Assembly: GCA_014529385.2 (NCBI GenBank)
Contig: CM043962.1
Location: 149,910,647-149,974,646 of the forward strand
Origin: Adiantum capillus-veneris
Taxonomy: Eukaryota; Streptophyta; Polypodiopsida; Polypodiales; Pteridaceae
DNA length: 64,000 nt
Reading direction: 5' to 3'
In this document: in pieces, positions 11,020 to 23,220 of the stretch
Layout: every line of letters starts with the position of its first letter
How positions within the stretch are numbered: position 1 is the first letter of the stretch
Translations under genes and position numbers: made by a program
The notes under the pieces: generated by a model
What the model saw: only the letters and a program-made list of their open reading frames with translations
Told to the model about the DNA's origin: nothing
Databases searched by the model: none

Positions 11020-12205
11020 CTACATCTTATGAAGGGGTAAAGCATACAAGAGAACTGGGGAATCAGACACAAATTCTAAGAAGTTAAGGACAACCTGGTT
11101 CTCTTGCTGCATCATTTTTGTGGTTACTCTAACCAGCTGAAACAGTCGCCGGAGAGCAGTTGCCTGTTCTCCCACTGACATTCGAGTTTGAGGTCCCTTG
11201 ATGGTGGCACAGGAGACGCCATCTTGAAAAAGCTACACCAAAATGTATTCAGCAGCATCCTGTAAGACCAGTAAAGCTACACGTTGTATTCTTGTCAATG
11301 GAATCACTATATTCATCTACCATCTCTCTCACCACCCGAGAGAAGGCCGCTTTGGGTATGATTGGCTCAGTGCTCTTTTGGTATTTCCTGATCTCACGCA
11401 GATCCACTGTGCCTGGCCTCCATCGCCGCTTTGTCTTTGTTGTTGGTGGTGGTGGAGGAGCCACCTGCCTAGCCCATTGAGGAGGATCATCTTTGTATTT
11501 TTTCCTCCTCTCCTCTTGGGTTTGCTACTCTTTTGGTGTCACCTTGTCCCTTTTTCTTTTTGCACATTGCTTGGCTCTCTGAGGGATTTTTGAAGGCTTT
11601 GAGCTCCCAGTCTTTGCTTGTTGGGTGGATTGAGCTCTATCTTGTGTCGCCTTCTTCTCTGCCTCTGCTTGTGCTTGTAAGTTGGCCAAATGAGCTCTCT
11701 CGGCCTCAGCTCTCTGCCTTTCCTCTTGCTCTCTTTGTCTTCTCTGCTCTTCTTGTACTCTAAGGGCTTCCTTTTCAGCTGCCTCTTTCTTTTCCCTCTC
11801 CCTTTGTCTTTTCCTCCTCTTGGACTCTTTTGCTTTAGATACCAGGTCGCCTGGTATTACCTTGATTACTCTTTCTTTGATTCGTGGTGGAAACTTTCGC
11901 GGCGTAGTATGTGGGGTGGTGTGAGCACCAGTGGTTGTGGCAAGAGGCGATGGCGGTGGATTTTCAAGCGGACCTCGATATTCATCTTCTGTTTCTTGCT
12001 TTGCTCTGCAAAGAGGTGAAATCGGTGGGGGATCTAGAAGAGGTGTGCGAGTGGCATGGGTTAAATCGTCCAAATATATGTCGCATGTTGCTTTGATCAT
12101 CTGGATTTGATGGTTGGGGAGGCTCTTGGGTGTTTGGAGCAAGCTGGGGCATTGGGTTATCCACTTGTGGTTGAGGATGTGGATTTGAAGCCGTGGATTC
12201 TGCAT
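11020..12205 (-). pseudogene. Element A gene 3: CENH3-like histone H3-fold protein with long N-terminal extension, pseudogene
   Basis: The frame from ATG 12205 runs through a long charged N-terminal region (Lys/Glu/Arg/Gln-rich, coiled-coil-like block EKKEAAEKEALRVQEEQRRQ) to a TAG at 11525-11527. The same frame then continues into a histone H3 signature: [19 protein letters not shown] (about 11420-11364), [14 protein letters not shown], then YSDSIDKN. A one-base frameshift at about 11285 and a TAG at 11233-11235 break the fold. The alpha-2 equivalent ([10 protein letters not shown]) and a degenerate alpha-3 follow in the shifted frame to a stop at 11020. The wording around [12 protein letters not shown] and AAEY recalls plant centromeric H3 more than canonical H3. 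It has no MARTKQ tail. Normal H3 proteins form nucleosomes with H4; this copy is probably not functional. Confidence 0.82.
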
Positions 12206-12715
12206 GGGGTTCCAGCTGCGGATTTTCTGTGGTGTGAGTGGTTGTGATGGTATTGTTGTGCGTAGTGCCAGCCTGCTCTTATGAATCGTCCATGTGGTGC
12301 GAGATGTGAGTGCGTGTGCGTTTGTGCTCGAGTGGATCTTCTAGAATGTGTAAACAAGAAATGAACTTCAAGTTGTGAGTTTTGATTTATAAAGTACTAT
12401 TTTTTTTTAAAAAAACTTAAAAACTTAATAATACCATTAAAATTCCAAAATTGTCGAAATTTGTTACATAAGACCACTGACTGGGCGTCAACAAATCACG
12501 TGGCATTACAATGTAAGCTCAATATGGGAATGGTTAATGTCAAAAATTTATTGATTTTCCACCCAACGTCTGCCATTTCGTCGCCTTGTCGCCAACCACC
12601 GTCAAAATCGATCTTTTGCACTAGAAGCATGATATGATTGCGATCGCCTCAACCACTTTCTCTATTCTGCATTTCAAGGTTCTTTGCACTCTAGTCTTCT
12701 TCCTTTCTCTTCTCG

Positions 12716-15375
12716 CTAAAACTCTGTAGAACCAATTGTACATTTTGTGCAGGGCATTGCTCTTTTCCTCCCACCTCCATGCCTTGTATTTTTTAAATAC
12801 AATGCTTTTGCTTGATAGTGTGAGCGCTCCATTCCTTGGCTACTCCAGATGCCCAATGAGCCAAATGTGTCGAGAAAAAATGAGCTATGAGCAAAACGAA
12901 TATGCTGCAAAAATATAAACCTTTAGTTCAAATACTGATGTTTTTTTTAATCCAAAGACAAAGTGTTCAACCCACCATGTAATGTGTTATGTGTGTCTCC
13001 CCCCAGGCATCCACCATTTGCGCTGTGAAACTATTGATTACAAACTTTAAAGTGGATATCTCAGCAGAAGTTAGATTTGCCTTTTCAAGCAAACCAAAAA
13101 TATCATCTACAGACTGCCACACACGAGCACGCTTAATTCCTAGGGTTGCTTCGTTACCTCTGAAGGTGGTATGTCACACACCTTTTTCCACAATTGAAAC
13201 TCATTGGGACTTTGAGAGTTAGAATAGTCTGAAAGCATATGCCTAGCTTTACTACCACCCATACATATTTTATTAGGACAATCCTGTGTACTTAGAGATG
13301 CCTTCCTATCCTTTGATAGCTCTAATGCACCGCCATGAAGGCCAACGCTTGATAGAATAGATTCAAGTTCTCTAATACACTCTTCCCTTCTTTCTACAGG
13401 CTCCATATTCCAAGCATAATTAATATGGAGCATCAACAACTTGTCAAGAATTTGTAGACGGGCATGAAGAGTGCACACATGCACATTTATCAGAGGAATT
13501 GATATAATAGGATCTCAATTTGGATCATCCATGTCTCGATTAGGGGGTACACTCTAGTTACAATTGAGGATACTTGAAACCATTGTTGGAGTGCTTTACC
13601 CACTGTTTGTGTAGTGGTCACACCTTTCACAGAATTGACTGCAGCTTTGCCACCCTTACACTTATCTTTGCCTTTCGCAGAGTTGACTGTAGCTTTGCCA
13701 CCCTTACCCTTACCCTTGCCCTCAGTTCCTAGTGAGACTTTACTATGGTAGCAATAAATGCATGGAAAGAGGGTCATTGCACCTTGCTTGCATCCTAACA
13801 TACACTTGAGAGTTTTCAAGTCTCCTGCCAAATGCCACTCCACTTGGAACGTACCCAGATCTGAAACCTGCAATCGTTGTCTTTCTTGTTGTTGCCGAAT
13901 GACGCCAACGATTGGGGTGTGATTAAAATACCATTTGAGATACTCATATGTCTCATGTGGGAGATGAAAAGTTGCCAGCCACCAAATATTCTTCTTGGAC
14001 TGAACACCTAAACAGGTGTTTCCCCACTCGCTGGAATTTAGCTCAACATCAATGCCCACCAAGGCTCTGTTCATAAGCGTAACGCTTACCCTTTTGAGTC
14101 GTTGACCTTTGACAATCTGGCACTCATCAAGCTTCATCACAAATATAACTTTGCCATCACACTCTTCCTGTGTCAACCCATAAAATTTGATCATTGACTC
14201 CTTGAGCTTCAACAAGTCAACCTAGACATTATTGAACTCGTTGTAACGACAAGATTTGTTCTCTTCTAGTGGTAGGACATCCTCCACATATTGAAATCCA
14301 CCCAACAAGCTTGCAACATCATTATTGGCGCACCTTTTTGCGACGCTAACACTCTAAGGTGTTGGCAGCAACCTAAACAAACCTTTTTCTCTGTGACCTA
14401 GTGTGACAAGCCTATACAAAGCTTCGTAGGCCTTGAAACTTATTCTTGCGCTGTCACACACCTCCATCATCCCCTGAGGTGAAACAATGTTCTTCAGCTC
14501 ACTGAAATACTTCTGGCGCAAAACTTTAGCAATGCCAGCATTGGATGGCTCATCGAATAGCTCCACCGACTCCTTTGGTTTGATGATATGCTGCAGCAGA
14601 GTATGTCCGATCGTTTCAGCATTGGACTCGATTCCCATCATCGTCCGAGCCAACTTCCTACATATTGAAATAATATTACAGCAACCTACAAAATATGTAC
14701 AAAATTAGAAGCTTGCATTTGTATTCCTAACGAGTTTGATGGATACGTTTCTTTGAGCTCCACCGCTTGAAGATAGCATAGACATTGCATGTCTCTTGCG
14801 CTTGCGAATGTGATAGCCCAATGGAATGTGTGTGAGATGATCAATTCCCCGGCGCACATGCAGTGTGTTGTAGCTGAACATAATTGTCTAGACGACGCTC
14901 TTGCTCCATTTTTTTATGCTCTGCCTTTGTAATAAGCTTTGACATCTCGTCATTAAGCTGCTTCGTCTTCTCATTGGATTCCTCTCTGACTTGCTGAATG
15001 TCTTTCACGTACTTCTCTTGCAATGAAGAACAGGCAGCACATAGATTTTTTTTTTGCTTCCTTTTCATTGAAAAAAGCTGAATGTAATCTCCAGCAGTAG
15101 CTAAACAGTCTGTCTCTCCCATCTCCAATAAATCGCAGTAGCTCAGTGACATTACGGAAAGGCGGTGATGCATTGGTCATTGGATCACAAGGGTAAATAT
15201 GGCCATCAACCCATAAGTTGATTGCCTTGCATCCATGGTTCCATAGCTGGTCTCTAGCATTGGGATTAGATGTGCCAAGTCGCACAGTTGTATATTCCTA
15301 CTCTAAATCAGTGTTTAATCGATATCGTTTTGATTTGTTAGTAATGTCTTGCAGTGGTGGGGGATTGAATGACAT
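12716..15375 (-). pseudogene. Element A gene 4: transposase-like protein, pseudogene
   Basis: Start ATG at 15375 (MSFNPPPLQDIT). Homology to gene 4 of element B covers the full length: INLWVDGHIYP, a coiled-coil segment, ISFKAYEALYRL, MKLDECQIVKG, KNIWWLATFHLPHETYEYL, VEWHLAGDLKTLKCMLGCKQG, VCTLHARLQILDKLL, WGE then ITHYM, and SSQGMERSHYQAKALYLKNTRHGGG. Lesions are a TAG near 15299, a frameshift at a T-run near 15044-15053, a TAG near 14245 and a TGA near 13530. The phase-0 intron at 12975-12905 before the HIRFAH exon is conserved with B. B's intron just before the LDECQ motif is absent. A Lys/Gly-rich tandem insert (GKGKGKGGK) follows the CxxC motif. The C-terminus is shorter than in B. Confidence 0.8.
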
Positions 15376-15642
15376 TGTGTTAGTTAATCAAGCAAATTAG
15401 TGAGAATGTGTAATGGTGACTGCTACAAGCAGGTGAAGGTGGCTATGGAGGAAAGAAGTGGAGAGTACTCAGAGTTAAGAGAAAAAGATTATGTTGTGGA
15501 GGGAAGAAAGAGAGGGAGTGCAGCTCAATCTCCTTTGAATTCGAATTGTTGATCATGACTGTAGAGAGAGAAATGCTGCAGCACACAGAGGTAATGGAGT
15601 TTTTCACTACACTCAGCTGGAGCTGGAGTGGGAGAAGCATGA

Positions 15643-15651
15643 GGGGGGGGG

Positions 15652-15719
<68 letters not shown>
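15643..15719. repeat. G-run followed by (GA)n microsatellite
   Basis: About 12 G followed by pure GA to 15719, in the right subterminal region of element A. Confidence 0.97.
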
Positions 15720-15722
<3 letters not shown>

Positions 15723-15841
15723 AAGGAAGAGAGAGTGGGAGAGAGGACATATCTGCAACCTTGAAGGATTTGCACTTTTTCAGAAAGAGACAGCCAAGAA
15801 TGTTCCTTAATGATTGGAAGAGGAAGTGACATGAGAGAAAA

Positions 15842-15886
15842 GGGGGGGGGGGGGGGGGGGAGAGAGAGAGAGAGAGAGAGAGAGAG
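15842..15886. repeat. G-run followed by (GA)n microsatellite
   Basis: Nineteen G (15842-15860) then GA to 15886. Same composition as the run at 15643. Confidence 0.97.
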
Positions 15887-16183
15887 TAGGCTCACATTTT
15901 AGAGAGAGAATGTGAAAAATTTTCTTTTCTGGCAGGGGGGGTAAAAAGTGCCTCCTTTAATGGGTTCTAAGTGAGAAAGAGTGTTTTATATGTTAGAGAG
16001 AGAAGAGGGGTGGGAAAAGGACATTTGGAAATTCATTTACCCCCTCTCTTTTGGGTTACTAAATAAAGTATTTTCAAATTCAAATATGGAAATGGCTTTT
16101 TTAAAAATCTCCGCATAGGCTTTTTTTCCCTCTCTTTTAGGCTTGGTCAAACTTGGCTTAAGCTTTAAGCATTCCCTTGAACT

Positions 16184-16226
16184 GCCAAATAAAGAGGCCC
16201 TCCTATACCCCATTCACTTCCTAATG
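16184..16226 (-). repeat. Right terminal inverted repeat of element A
   Basis: The reverse complement begins CATTAGGAAGTGAATGGGG and ends GGGCCTCTTTATTTGGC, matching the left repeat at 6321-6362. Confidence 0.88.
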
Positions 16227-17216
16227 TATGCCCCATACTGCATCAACATTGCCAAAACAATAAATTAGAGCAGTACAAAGCCACAAATTCTGCAAACTAA
16301 CAGGGCCAATGGGGGATTTCAAAACTCATCAAAAGCCAAAAACCTTTCATCAATAGACCCCAAGTAGTTGGTAGAATCACGCAGGACAAAAACAACAGCA
16401 AAAGGTGGTGGAACATGGATCACGACCCATGTTCCTCAAATCCTAAAATCAGATAAAATTGTACAGAAGCATCCACAGGTGACCAGGAACAACCTCCTCT
16501 AGTTGGAATTGCAAATTGCTTCCCAACATGGATCGCAATCCATGTACCTTTTTGCCAAAATCAGGGCAGGAATGGCTCACTAGCTGGGGAATGCAAAAAT
16601 ATGACTGATGCTGCAAAAATAATCACAAAAATTGCTCTTAAGATCATCAAATCCTTCTGGTTTTCTACCTTCAGTCTGCAAATGGTCTTTTGGATTCTCA
16701 GAGGAAAAAGGGTAGGATTCCAACAAAAACTCAGGGAAAGGACAAATGGTAGGATGCCAGCAAAACCCATGGAGTAGGGCTAAAAGCAATGTTCTTGGGG
16801 ATAAAAGACAAGAAAATGAGTGTTTTTGGACACTTTCCACAATCCCACTGCATGAGAATCTAGGAGTAGGGTAAGTAGGATCCGAGGTGGATTTCAGAAC
16901 ATTGCTGTCTCTAAAAAAATCAAGTGTGAGTTGTTATTGGAAGTTGAAGAATTTCATGTCTACGGCTAGAAATAGCTCGAAAGTACTCGAAACCACTCAA
17001 TTGGATTGGAGAGTAAGCTTAAAAGATGTCTGCACCAGTTGGTAAGCTCAAAGACACTTCGAGGTAAAAATTTCAAGAGTTAGCCAAAACTCAAATTATT
17101 TACTTTTTCTTGATATTTTAGGCCAAATTAAGTTTTCACTTGATTCATAGGCTTAAAATAGCTCATGTAAAGACTGTCTTTGAAAAAATTGCAAAAAAGT
17201 ATTCATTTCAAGCCTG
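16227..17216. other. Noncoding DNA between element A and the gypsy-1 leader
   Basis: No gene is seen. Two similar short hairpins, CATGGATCACGACCCATG at 16414 and CATGGATCGCAATCCATG at 16527, are the only structure I notice. The missing 5' LTR of gypsy-1 would be expected in this area, but no primer-binding site like TTTGGCGCC is visible. Confidence 0.5.
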
Positions 17217-18102
17217 AAGTTAATAATCATGATTATTAACTTTCTACTCCAAATTGACCAAGGTTCATACCATTGACTCATTGCATGTGTACAAACAACT
17301 TTTGTAAAGGTCCAAGAGATTTGGATACCAAATTGGCAAAAAACTGAGTAAAAACTAAAGTTTGTACTGACTTTTTGAATCTTGAGTGTAAATTGGGGAA
17401 AATTTGTCCAAGCTTGTTGAAAATTGAAGCATAGGCTTATATTGATGTGATAAACATGTGTACATGCTCAGTTGACCAAAAAGATGCAAAAAATTATCAG
17501 TTGTAAATAATCGAGATTATTCACATCTGCCCCATTTTTCAAATTTTTTGACCAAGTCAACATATCACTAGTTTTAACATGTTGTAATAAGTCCACAAAC
17601 CAAACTTGGTAAGATTTGGATCACTGGATTGAAAATTGTGACCAAATTTGCAAAGTTAGTCTGCGGACAGAAAATTGATGACCATTTGATCAAAAATTGT
17701 CCAAACTTGATGAAACTTGGCTAGTGACCTTAACTTGAGGTGCTTAACAGATCTGTGTCAAAGTTGGGGCAAAAAATTACAAAAATATAGATGGAGTAAA
17801 TAATCGTAATTATTTATATCTGCTTCAAAATTTGAGAATTTTGCACAATTGAGTATACCACAAGGTCAAGCACATCAAGTAGACCTCACAAATCAATTTT
17901 AGTGAAATATGGATCAGAAAAGTGATACTTAAGCCAGATTGTCGAAATCAGAGTCTGCGAACACAAAACAATTGATAAACTTGGTCAGAATTTTTCCTGA
18001 CTTGATGAAACTTGTCCAGGGACTTTAACAAGTTGTATACTTGCCAAACCAATAAAAAAAAGTGCAAAAAACTGACACAAGTAAATAATCACGATTATTT
18101 AC
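17217..18102. repeat. Four-copy palindrome series in the gypsy-1 leader
   Basis: Palindromes related to GTAAATAATCNNGATTATTTAC occur at about 17217-17242, 17503-17524, 17796-17817 and 18081-18102, spaced about 285-293 bp. Flanking text (for example AAAAATTGCAAAAA-type stretches and AAACTTGG motifs) also repeats, so this is a decayed tandem array of a unit of about 287 bp, each with one palindrome. Confidence 0.8.
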
Positions 18103-18570
18103 TATTGCTATCCAGAGACATCAATTTTGACCTACAGTGTTAGATCAACACGATATAAAGCCATCGGGCAATTTTGGGTTCAATCGGATCAAAACTGATA
18201 CATGTTCACTCAGTTTCCAGGTTGCAAATTAAACCTTTGATTTTTTGCTAAAGTCAAATTTGAAAGTCAAATTTTGACTCCCATAACTCGATTTAAAGTG
18301 ATACACATAGACCAATCACAAGAGTTAGCAAAACTCTATTGTCTTTATAGAAGAATAGCTAACTTGATCAATTTGTACAGGAATCAGGTTGCAGACGAGG
18401 AATCAGTGGCTTGACAGAAATTTGCAATCGAATCAAGTGGAAATTGACGACAAATCAATTCAAAGGTGAGTACTCTATCCAGGGCTTCGTAAGTCTATAT
18501 GAACCTTAGATTTGGTCATGTACTTGGAAATTAGGGCATACTTGGAGAAACCTCCAGTAGAGAAGAAAGC

Positions 18571-21500
18571 GTGAATCAAGGCAATTCCTTGCACACAATT
18601 CTTGAAGAAGTCTCAGATACTTTTCTAGATTCAACATCCGAAATGTCTTCTTACTCGACTCACTTGGAAATCGGAACGATAATGCGCTATAAGCATATAC
18701 TCTCTTTTTACAAGACTAACAGTCATGGAGCCAAGGTTTACTTGGACCCTAACGAGGAGTATGCTATTTGCATTGATGACCATGGTATTGAGTTCGAAGA
18801 AGAGATTAGAGCAAACAAACAAGGAAAAATGTACATGGACAAAAATAAAACATAATATGTACAAGTCAAAAACCCTGATGTGGTAGACAAATGGGGGTTA
18901 GAAGTAAACACCATAATCCCAGATATTTCAACAAAAGAAGAACCACCAACTTTAGAATTCAAGGGATACGATCAAGTAGATTTGAAGCCTTTGAAATGGC
19001 TTAGTACGGATAATCCTAGGATCGGAGTCTATTGTTGGGAAGATAGAAACATAAAAGATCTTTTATGGACTTCGCATGCCAAACCAGGACAACTATCGGC
19101 CATAAAGATCATCTATATCTTTAAGATCAAAGATAAGGGATCAGCGGACCTACCAACCTACCTGTTTAGGGATTTTTATAACAAAAACTTTGTTATGATG
19201 ACTCCTGAGGAGGTAGAACAAACCAAATACCAAGGGTATTCCATACATGATTGGATATTGGGACAAGGACCAGAAACAATTCCAAGAGATGAACACCATG
19301 AGAGATCATCAGAGAGTAATGTAAAGAAACCAAAAACACCTCATCACGTAGAAAACCGGGTGACACTAAGGCCAATCCAGGGCTACATGAGTCACTATTT
19401 CCAATAGACTAGTTTGAAGGACTCGGAACAAGACCAACTACCAGGAGACCGAGAGTTGAACCAAACAGACGTGGCAGACCAGCTGATTTTCAGAAATGGG
19501 TTAGAAAATACAATGGATCAGGGGATCCCTACGACCACTTAGCAAGCTTTAAGCAAGTGCTAAGAGCAGAACGTATATTCGATTTCCATACTCAATTCGA
19601 GGGGTTTGGAATGACATTAGAAGGAAAAGCATTGACATGGTTCCAAAACATTCCACCAAGGTCAATCATGGACTTGAACACATTAGCTCAAGGATTTGTA
19701 GCTACTTGCTCCAAAACGGGGATCAAACATAACACGGTAGCTCAAATCTACATCTTTAAACAGAAACATGGTGAGTCTGCTAGGGATTGTGCAACTTAAA
19801 TGAAACAATACATTGACAAATGCCCAGGGCTAGAGATACCTGCAGAAGAATGACTCGTATCTTTGTTTCTAGAGGGACTGCTAAACAAAGAACTTCATGC
19901 TATACTCTATAGTAAAAAGCATGCAACCCTAGAAGAGTGTGTGTCAGATGCTATTGACTTAGGAGACAAATGTGATATTTTCAACGAAGAAGATGTCCCT
20001 AAGGATAACCAAAGCGAGAAAATAGCATCCACTAAACCAGCACAAGTGGGAACGGCTGCTGCAGCACCACTCTCGGCCATAGAAGATATGCTTAAAAAGG
20101 TGAATGACATGATGAAAAACATGCAAAAAGCACCTATGAGGGGACCAGGACAAGGGATACCTCAACAGGGACAACCAATTAGGCCACAAAAATGGTGTGC
20201 AATCGAGGGTAAGTGGACCACCAACGAGACCCACGAGTGCTACTTCAGACCAAAGTATGATGGGAATGTTCAGTACATGCCCATGAGGCCACAAGGACAA
20301 CCCATGTATAGATATCATCCTAATATGGCCCAATCTCAAAGACCACCAATGGGTACGGAAAGACCTCAACCCATGTTGGGTCAACAACCTCCGTACCCAG
20401 GACATAATGCAGTGCCTGTAAAGTACATGCACTCTGAAGGAGTCATAGATGAACAAGCATTAGTGCCTGTTACACCCTATGCGGAGCCTAGTCCATCTAC
20501 AGTAATGGTAGAAAGAGATTGGTATAATTCACATCCACCACCAATGGAAGAAACCGTGACTTATGCTCCACCAGAGCTTGCACCAATGTATTATGTAGCT
20601 AATCAAGGTGTCATACCTCCCATGGTAAGACCCATGATTAAGCCAAGAACAGGAAATTGTCATAACTGTGGTGTTGATGATCATTGGACAAATGAATGTC
20701 CAGATCCTGACAAAAACCTCAAACCAGTTGAAGCCTATTGCATACAATGTTGCAAAAAGGGAAGACACTTTCCGAAAGATTTTCCAAAAAATCCTTTGAA
20801 CAAGGGTAAAACCGTATTAAACGTAGTCCAAGTGATACCTAGTAGCTCATCAGAGAGTGAACCAATTGTTCCAATCAAGGTAATCACTAGAGCCTAGGCC
20901 AAGAAAAAGAAACACAACTCCTCTGATAATTCGGAAAATATGAAAGTTTCCTCTCGAGGAATCAAAGGGAGCAGAAGCAAAAGATATGAGATGAGAAAAC
21001 AAAAACAACGGGTTGAAATCGAGGAGAAAACAAAAAATCTACTTCAGGAAAAGTTGAAAGAAACTGGAAGTGAAATCAAGGAAACAACCATGAAATCTGG
21101 AGAATCCATTCTGGTTGATAAAATTTTTGAGCCTATTAATGCAGCCTTGGAAGCCTACCAAGCAGGACTTAAAGCAGGCCAAAACATGGAAAACAAATGG
21201 AAAAACTATCCTTCTCCAGACATGGAAGCAGCTAAATTGGAAGCTTACAAAAATTTGGTAAGAATCACGTAAGAAATGCTAGAAAAACAAAAACCCAATC
21301 TTGAAAGTATTGCAAAACCTGAAGAGCTTGTGATAAGAGACATTAAAGAAAAATCCGTTGTGGTGACAGAACCCCACCTTGAAACAAAAGAACCAGAGCT
21401 TATAGTTCCTAACAGCGAAGATGCCTTAGATGGAATTCCATTCGTAGAGGAAGACTGGCCAGGACACTTATGGGAAAAAGTGAGAGAGATCAATGATGGG

Positions 21501-21910
21501 AGCCTAACCCTAAAGTCAACTCCTATAGAGGAAGTGTGGTTGGATAACCTACCTTTTGATGTGAACAGGGATGTACAATCCTTTTACGGGGATTGCGGAT
21601 CTAAAGCTTCAGTAATGTCAAACCATTGACCTTGGAAACATTACCTTCTTACTTGGGAGATAACGTAGATGAATCCATAGTGTGTAAGACCACTCAAGTA
21701 AAAAGAGCTGAACAGACCCTAGAAGTAGACAACATTCATTCAATCATGTCTACACCCATTCAATGCACTCTTACCTTAGGAGAACGGTTAAAACTCAGAC
21801 CATACTTATGGCATGATCTACAGAAAAACCTAGAGAAGGTGGGGATAACGGGGCTAATCTCAAAAAATTTGGAAAATTTGACAAATGAAATGGACAACAA
21901 AGAGATTTGA
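18571..21910 (+). pseudogene. Gypsy-1 gag, broken
   Basis: Fragments in the same order as the intact gag of gypsy-3 (58922-62458): an N-terminal domain with VDKWGLEVNTI (18880 on), a capsid core with MLRAERIFDFHTQFEGFGM and LTWFQNIPP (19557-19799), a proline-rich linker with MGTERPQPMLGQQPPYPG, a zinc-knuckle-like CHNCGVDDHWTNECP (about 20655) and a second Cys cluster, then a Lys/Glu-rich region with SILVDKIFEPINAALEAY. Stops at 18853, 19405, 19797, 20895 and others break it. Where gypsy-3 has a TGA between gag and pol, this copy has sense codons (region of 21690). Confidence 0.85.
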
Positions 21911-23220
21911 TATGTTCCCATGAACAAAGTCGGAGAATATTACAAAGGGGAAGAAGGAAACAGTACCCTCCCAATGAAATATAATGACATTGAAACCATG
22001 GCGATACTGGATAGTGGAGCAGGCATAGCCATAGCCACTAAAGCAGTATGGGAATCCTGGGGGACAGCCAGTCATTAGACAAATTCAAATGAAATTGCAA
22101 TTGACTGACAGACACATTGAGAGACCATTAGGACTACTTGAAAAGGTGACAGTCAATTCCTATGAAATTGAATATCAACACACTTTTGCCATAGTAGACT
22201 TTAAAACACTCAACTTTGAAATCATATTGGGGAGACCTTTCATGTGATAGGTACAGCTTATCCAAGATTGGGGAAACAATTATCTGTACTTGAAGCAAGT
22301 GGGATCTATAACAAGAGTAAATCTAAAAGATCACACTTATAGAGATGTTTTTAAAACACCCATACAAGAGTTTGATTCAGTCTCTTTGGCTAAAACTAAG
22401 CTTCCATCCTGGTTAAACAAAGACACTCCTATTTGGATGTGTGGAGCTTCAGAAAATGGAAGTTTAAGACGAGAAGGAATGTATCCTAGAAAGGGACTAC
22501 ATAGACGAAGCCTATGTACTTGAACCCTTTCCAGAGCATTTGTTTGATCCATTTGAGTGGACTCAAATTTTAGCGACAATGGATGTATGTGTGAATATGT
22601 CTATGCTTACTCAGCCCATCCAAATGATTTCAATCATCAACATTGAAGACGAAGATGAGGAACCCAAGGACTTAATGAAAGCTCAACAAGTATTTTCAGA
22701 CCTCTACTATGATGCAGCAGATGAGTTAGATGAACACTCAGCTACCTTCAGAAGACTCGGGGTCAGAAAAAGAACATATGAGAGCTAAGCTACTCTTAAA
22801 AGGAGGGGAGGAAAAGTTTTTTGACTTTCCAAACCAGAAATCGAGAAGACAAAAATAGTACAGACGGAAAAGAGACACCAAAATTGTGAAAACACGACCT
22901 ATGCCATCAGTCTTCAGTAGAACACAATTCCTGATGCAGATAGATGCAAATGATTGTGTCAAGGACAAAATCACTGGCAGATATCCTTCAAACAAAAATT
23001 CAAAAATGTCTCAAACATCGAGAAAAACAAGGAAGGATACTCAAGCAAACCCACAGGATAAGAAACCACTCATGACCCGTGTCGAGTGGAAAAAGAAACA
23101 TCAAGAGTTGAAAAAATCTCTAAAGGAGATATACACGACCGAAATGGAAACCACGGAAGAGGATGGTAAGGATGTAATGAGTCTTTTATCCCATTACAAA
23201 AGGTATACTCTCCAAGATTG
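21911..23220 (+). pseudogene. Gypsy-1 first protease-like region and linker, broken
   Basis: AILDSGAGIAIATKAVW at about 22000-22050 is a retropepsin active-site motif (D-S-G). The IILGRPFM motif lies near 22225. The downstream linker (MCGASENGSLRR, CVKDKITGR, the KKHQELKKSLKEIYTTE block) matches the corresponding part of gypsy-3 (62480-64000). Several stops and frameshifts are present. Confidence 0.8.

Larger units (their letters stand above)
6321..16226. mobile_element. Element A: DNA transposon of about 9.9 kb with an H3-like gene, decayed
   Basis: It is bounded by terminal inverted repeats of about 42 bp (6321-6362 and 16184-16226). Order inside: gene 1 (+, 7117-8235), gene 2 (+, 8746-10250), a large palindrome (10344-10855), H3-like gene 3 (-, 12205-11020), transposase-like gene 4 (-, 15375-12716). 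The same four genes in the same relative order and orientation make up element B, which lies inverted at 43951-54057. All four genes here carry stops or frameshifts. The four bases outside the repeats are TGTG on the left and TATG on the right, perhaps a decayed 4-bp target duplication. The superfamily was not recognised. Confidence 0.85.

Noticed and set aside
6321-16226. Element A as a retrotransposon or Helitron
   Set aside because: No reverse transcriptase, integrase, LTR or Rep/helicase motifs; it has terminal inverted repeats and a transposase-like gene instead.
17217-18102. Regular short palindromes as a CRISPR array
   Set aside because: Spacers of about 265 bp are themselves similar and the host is eukaryotic; this is a decayed tandem repeat in a retrotransposon leader.
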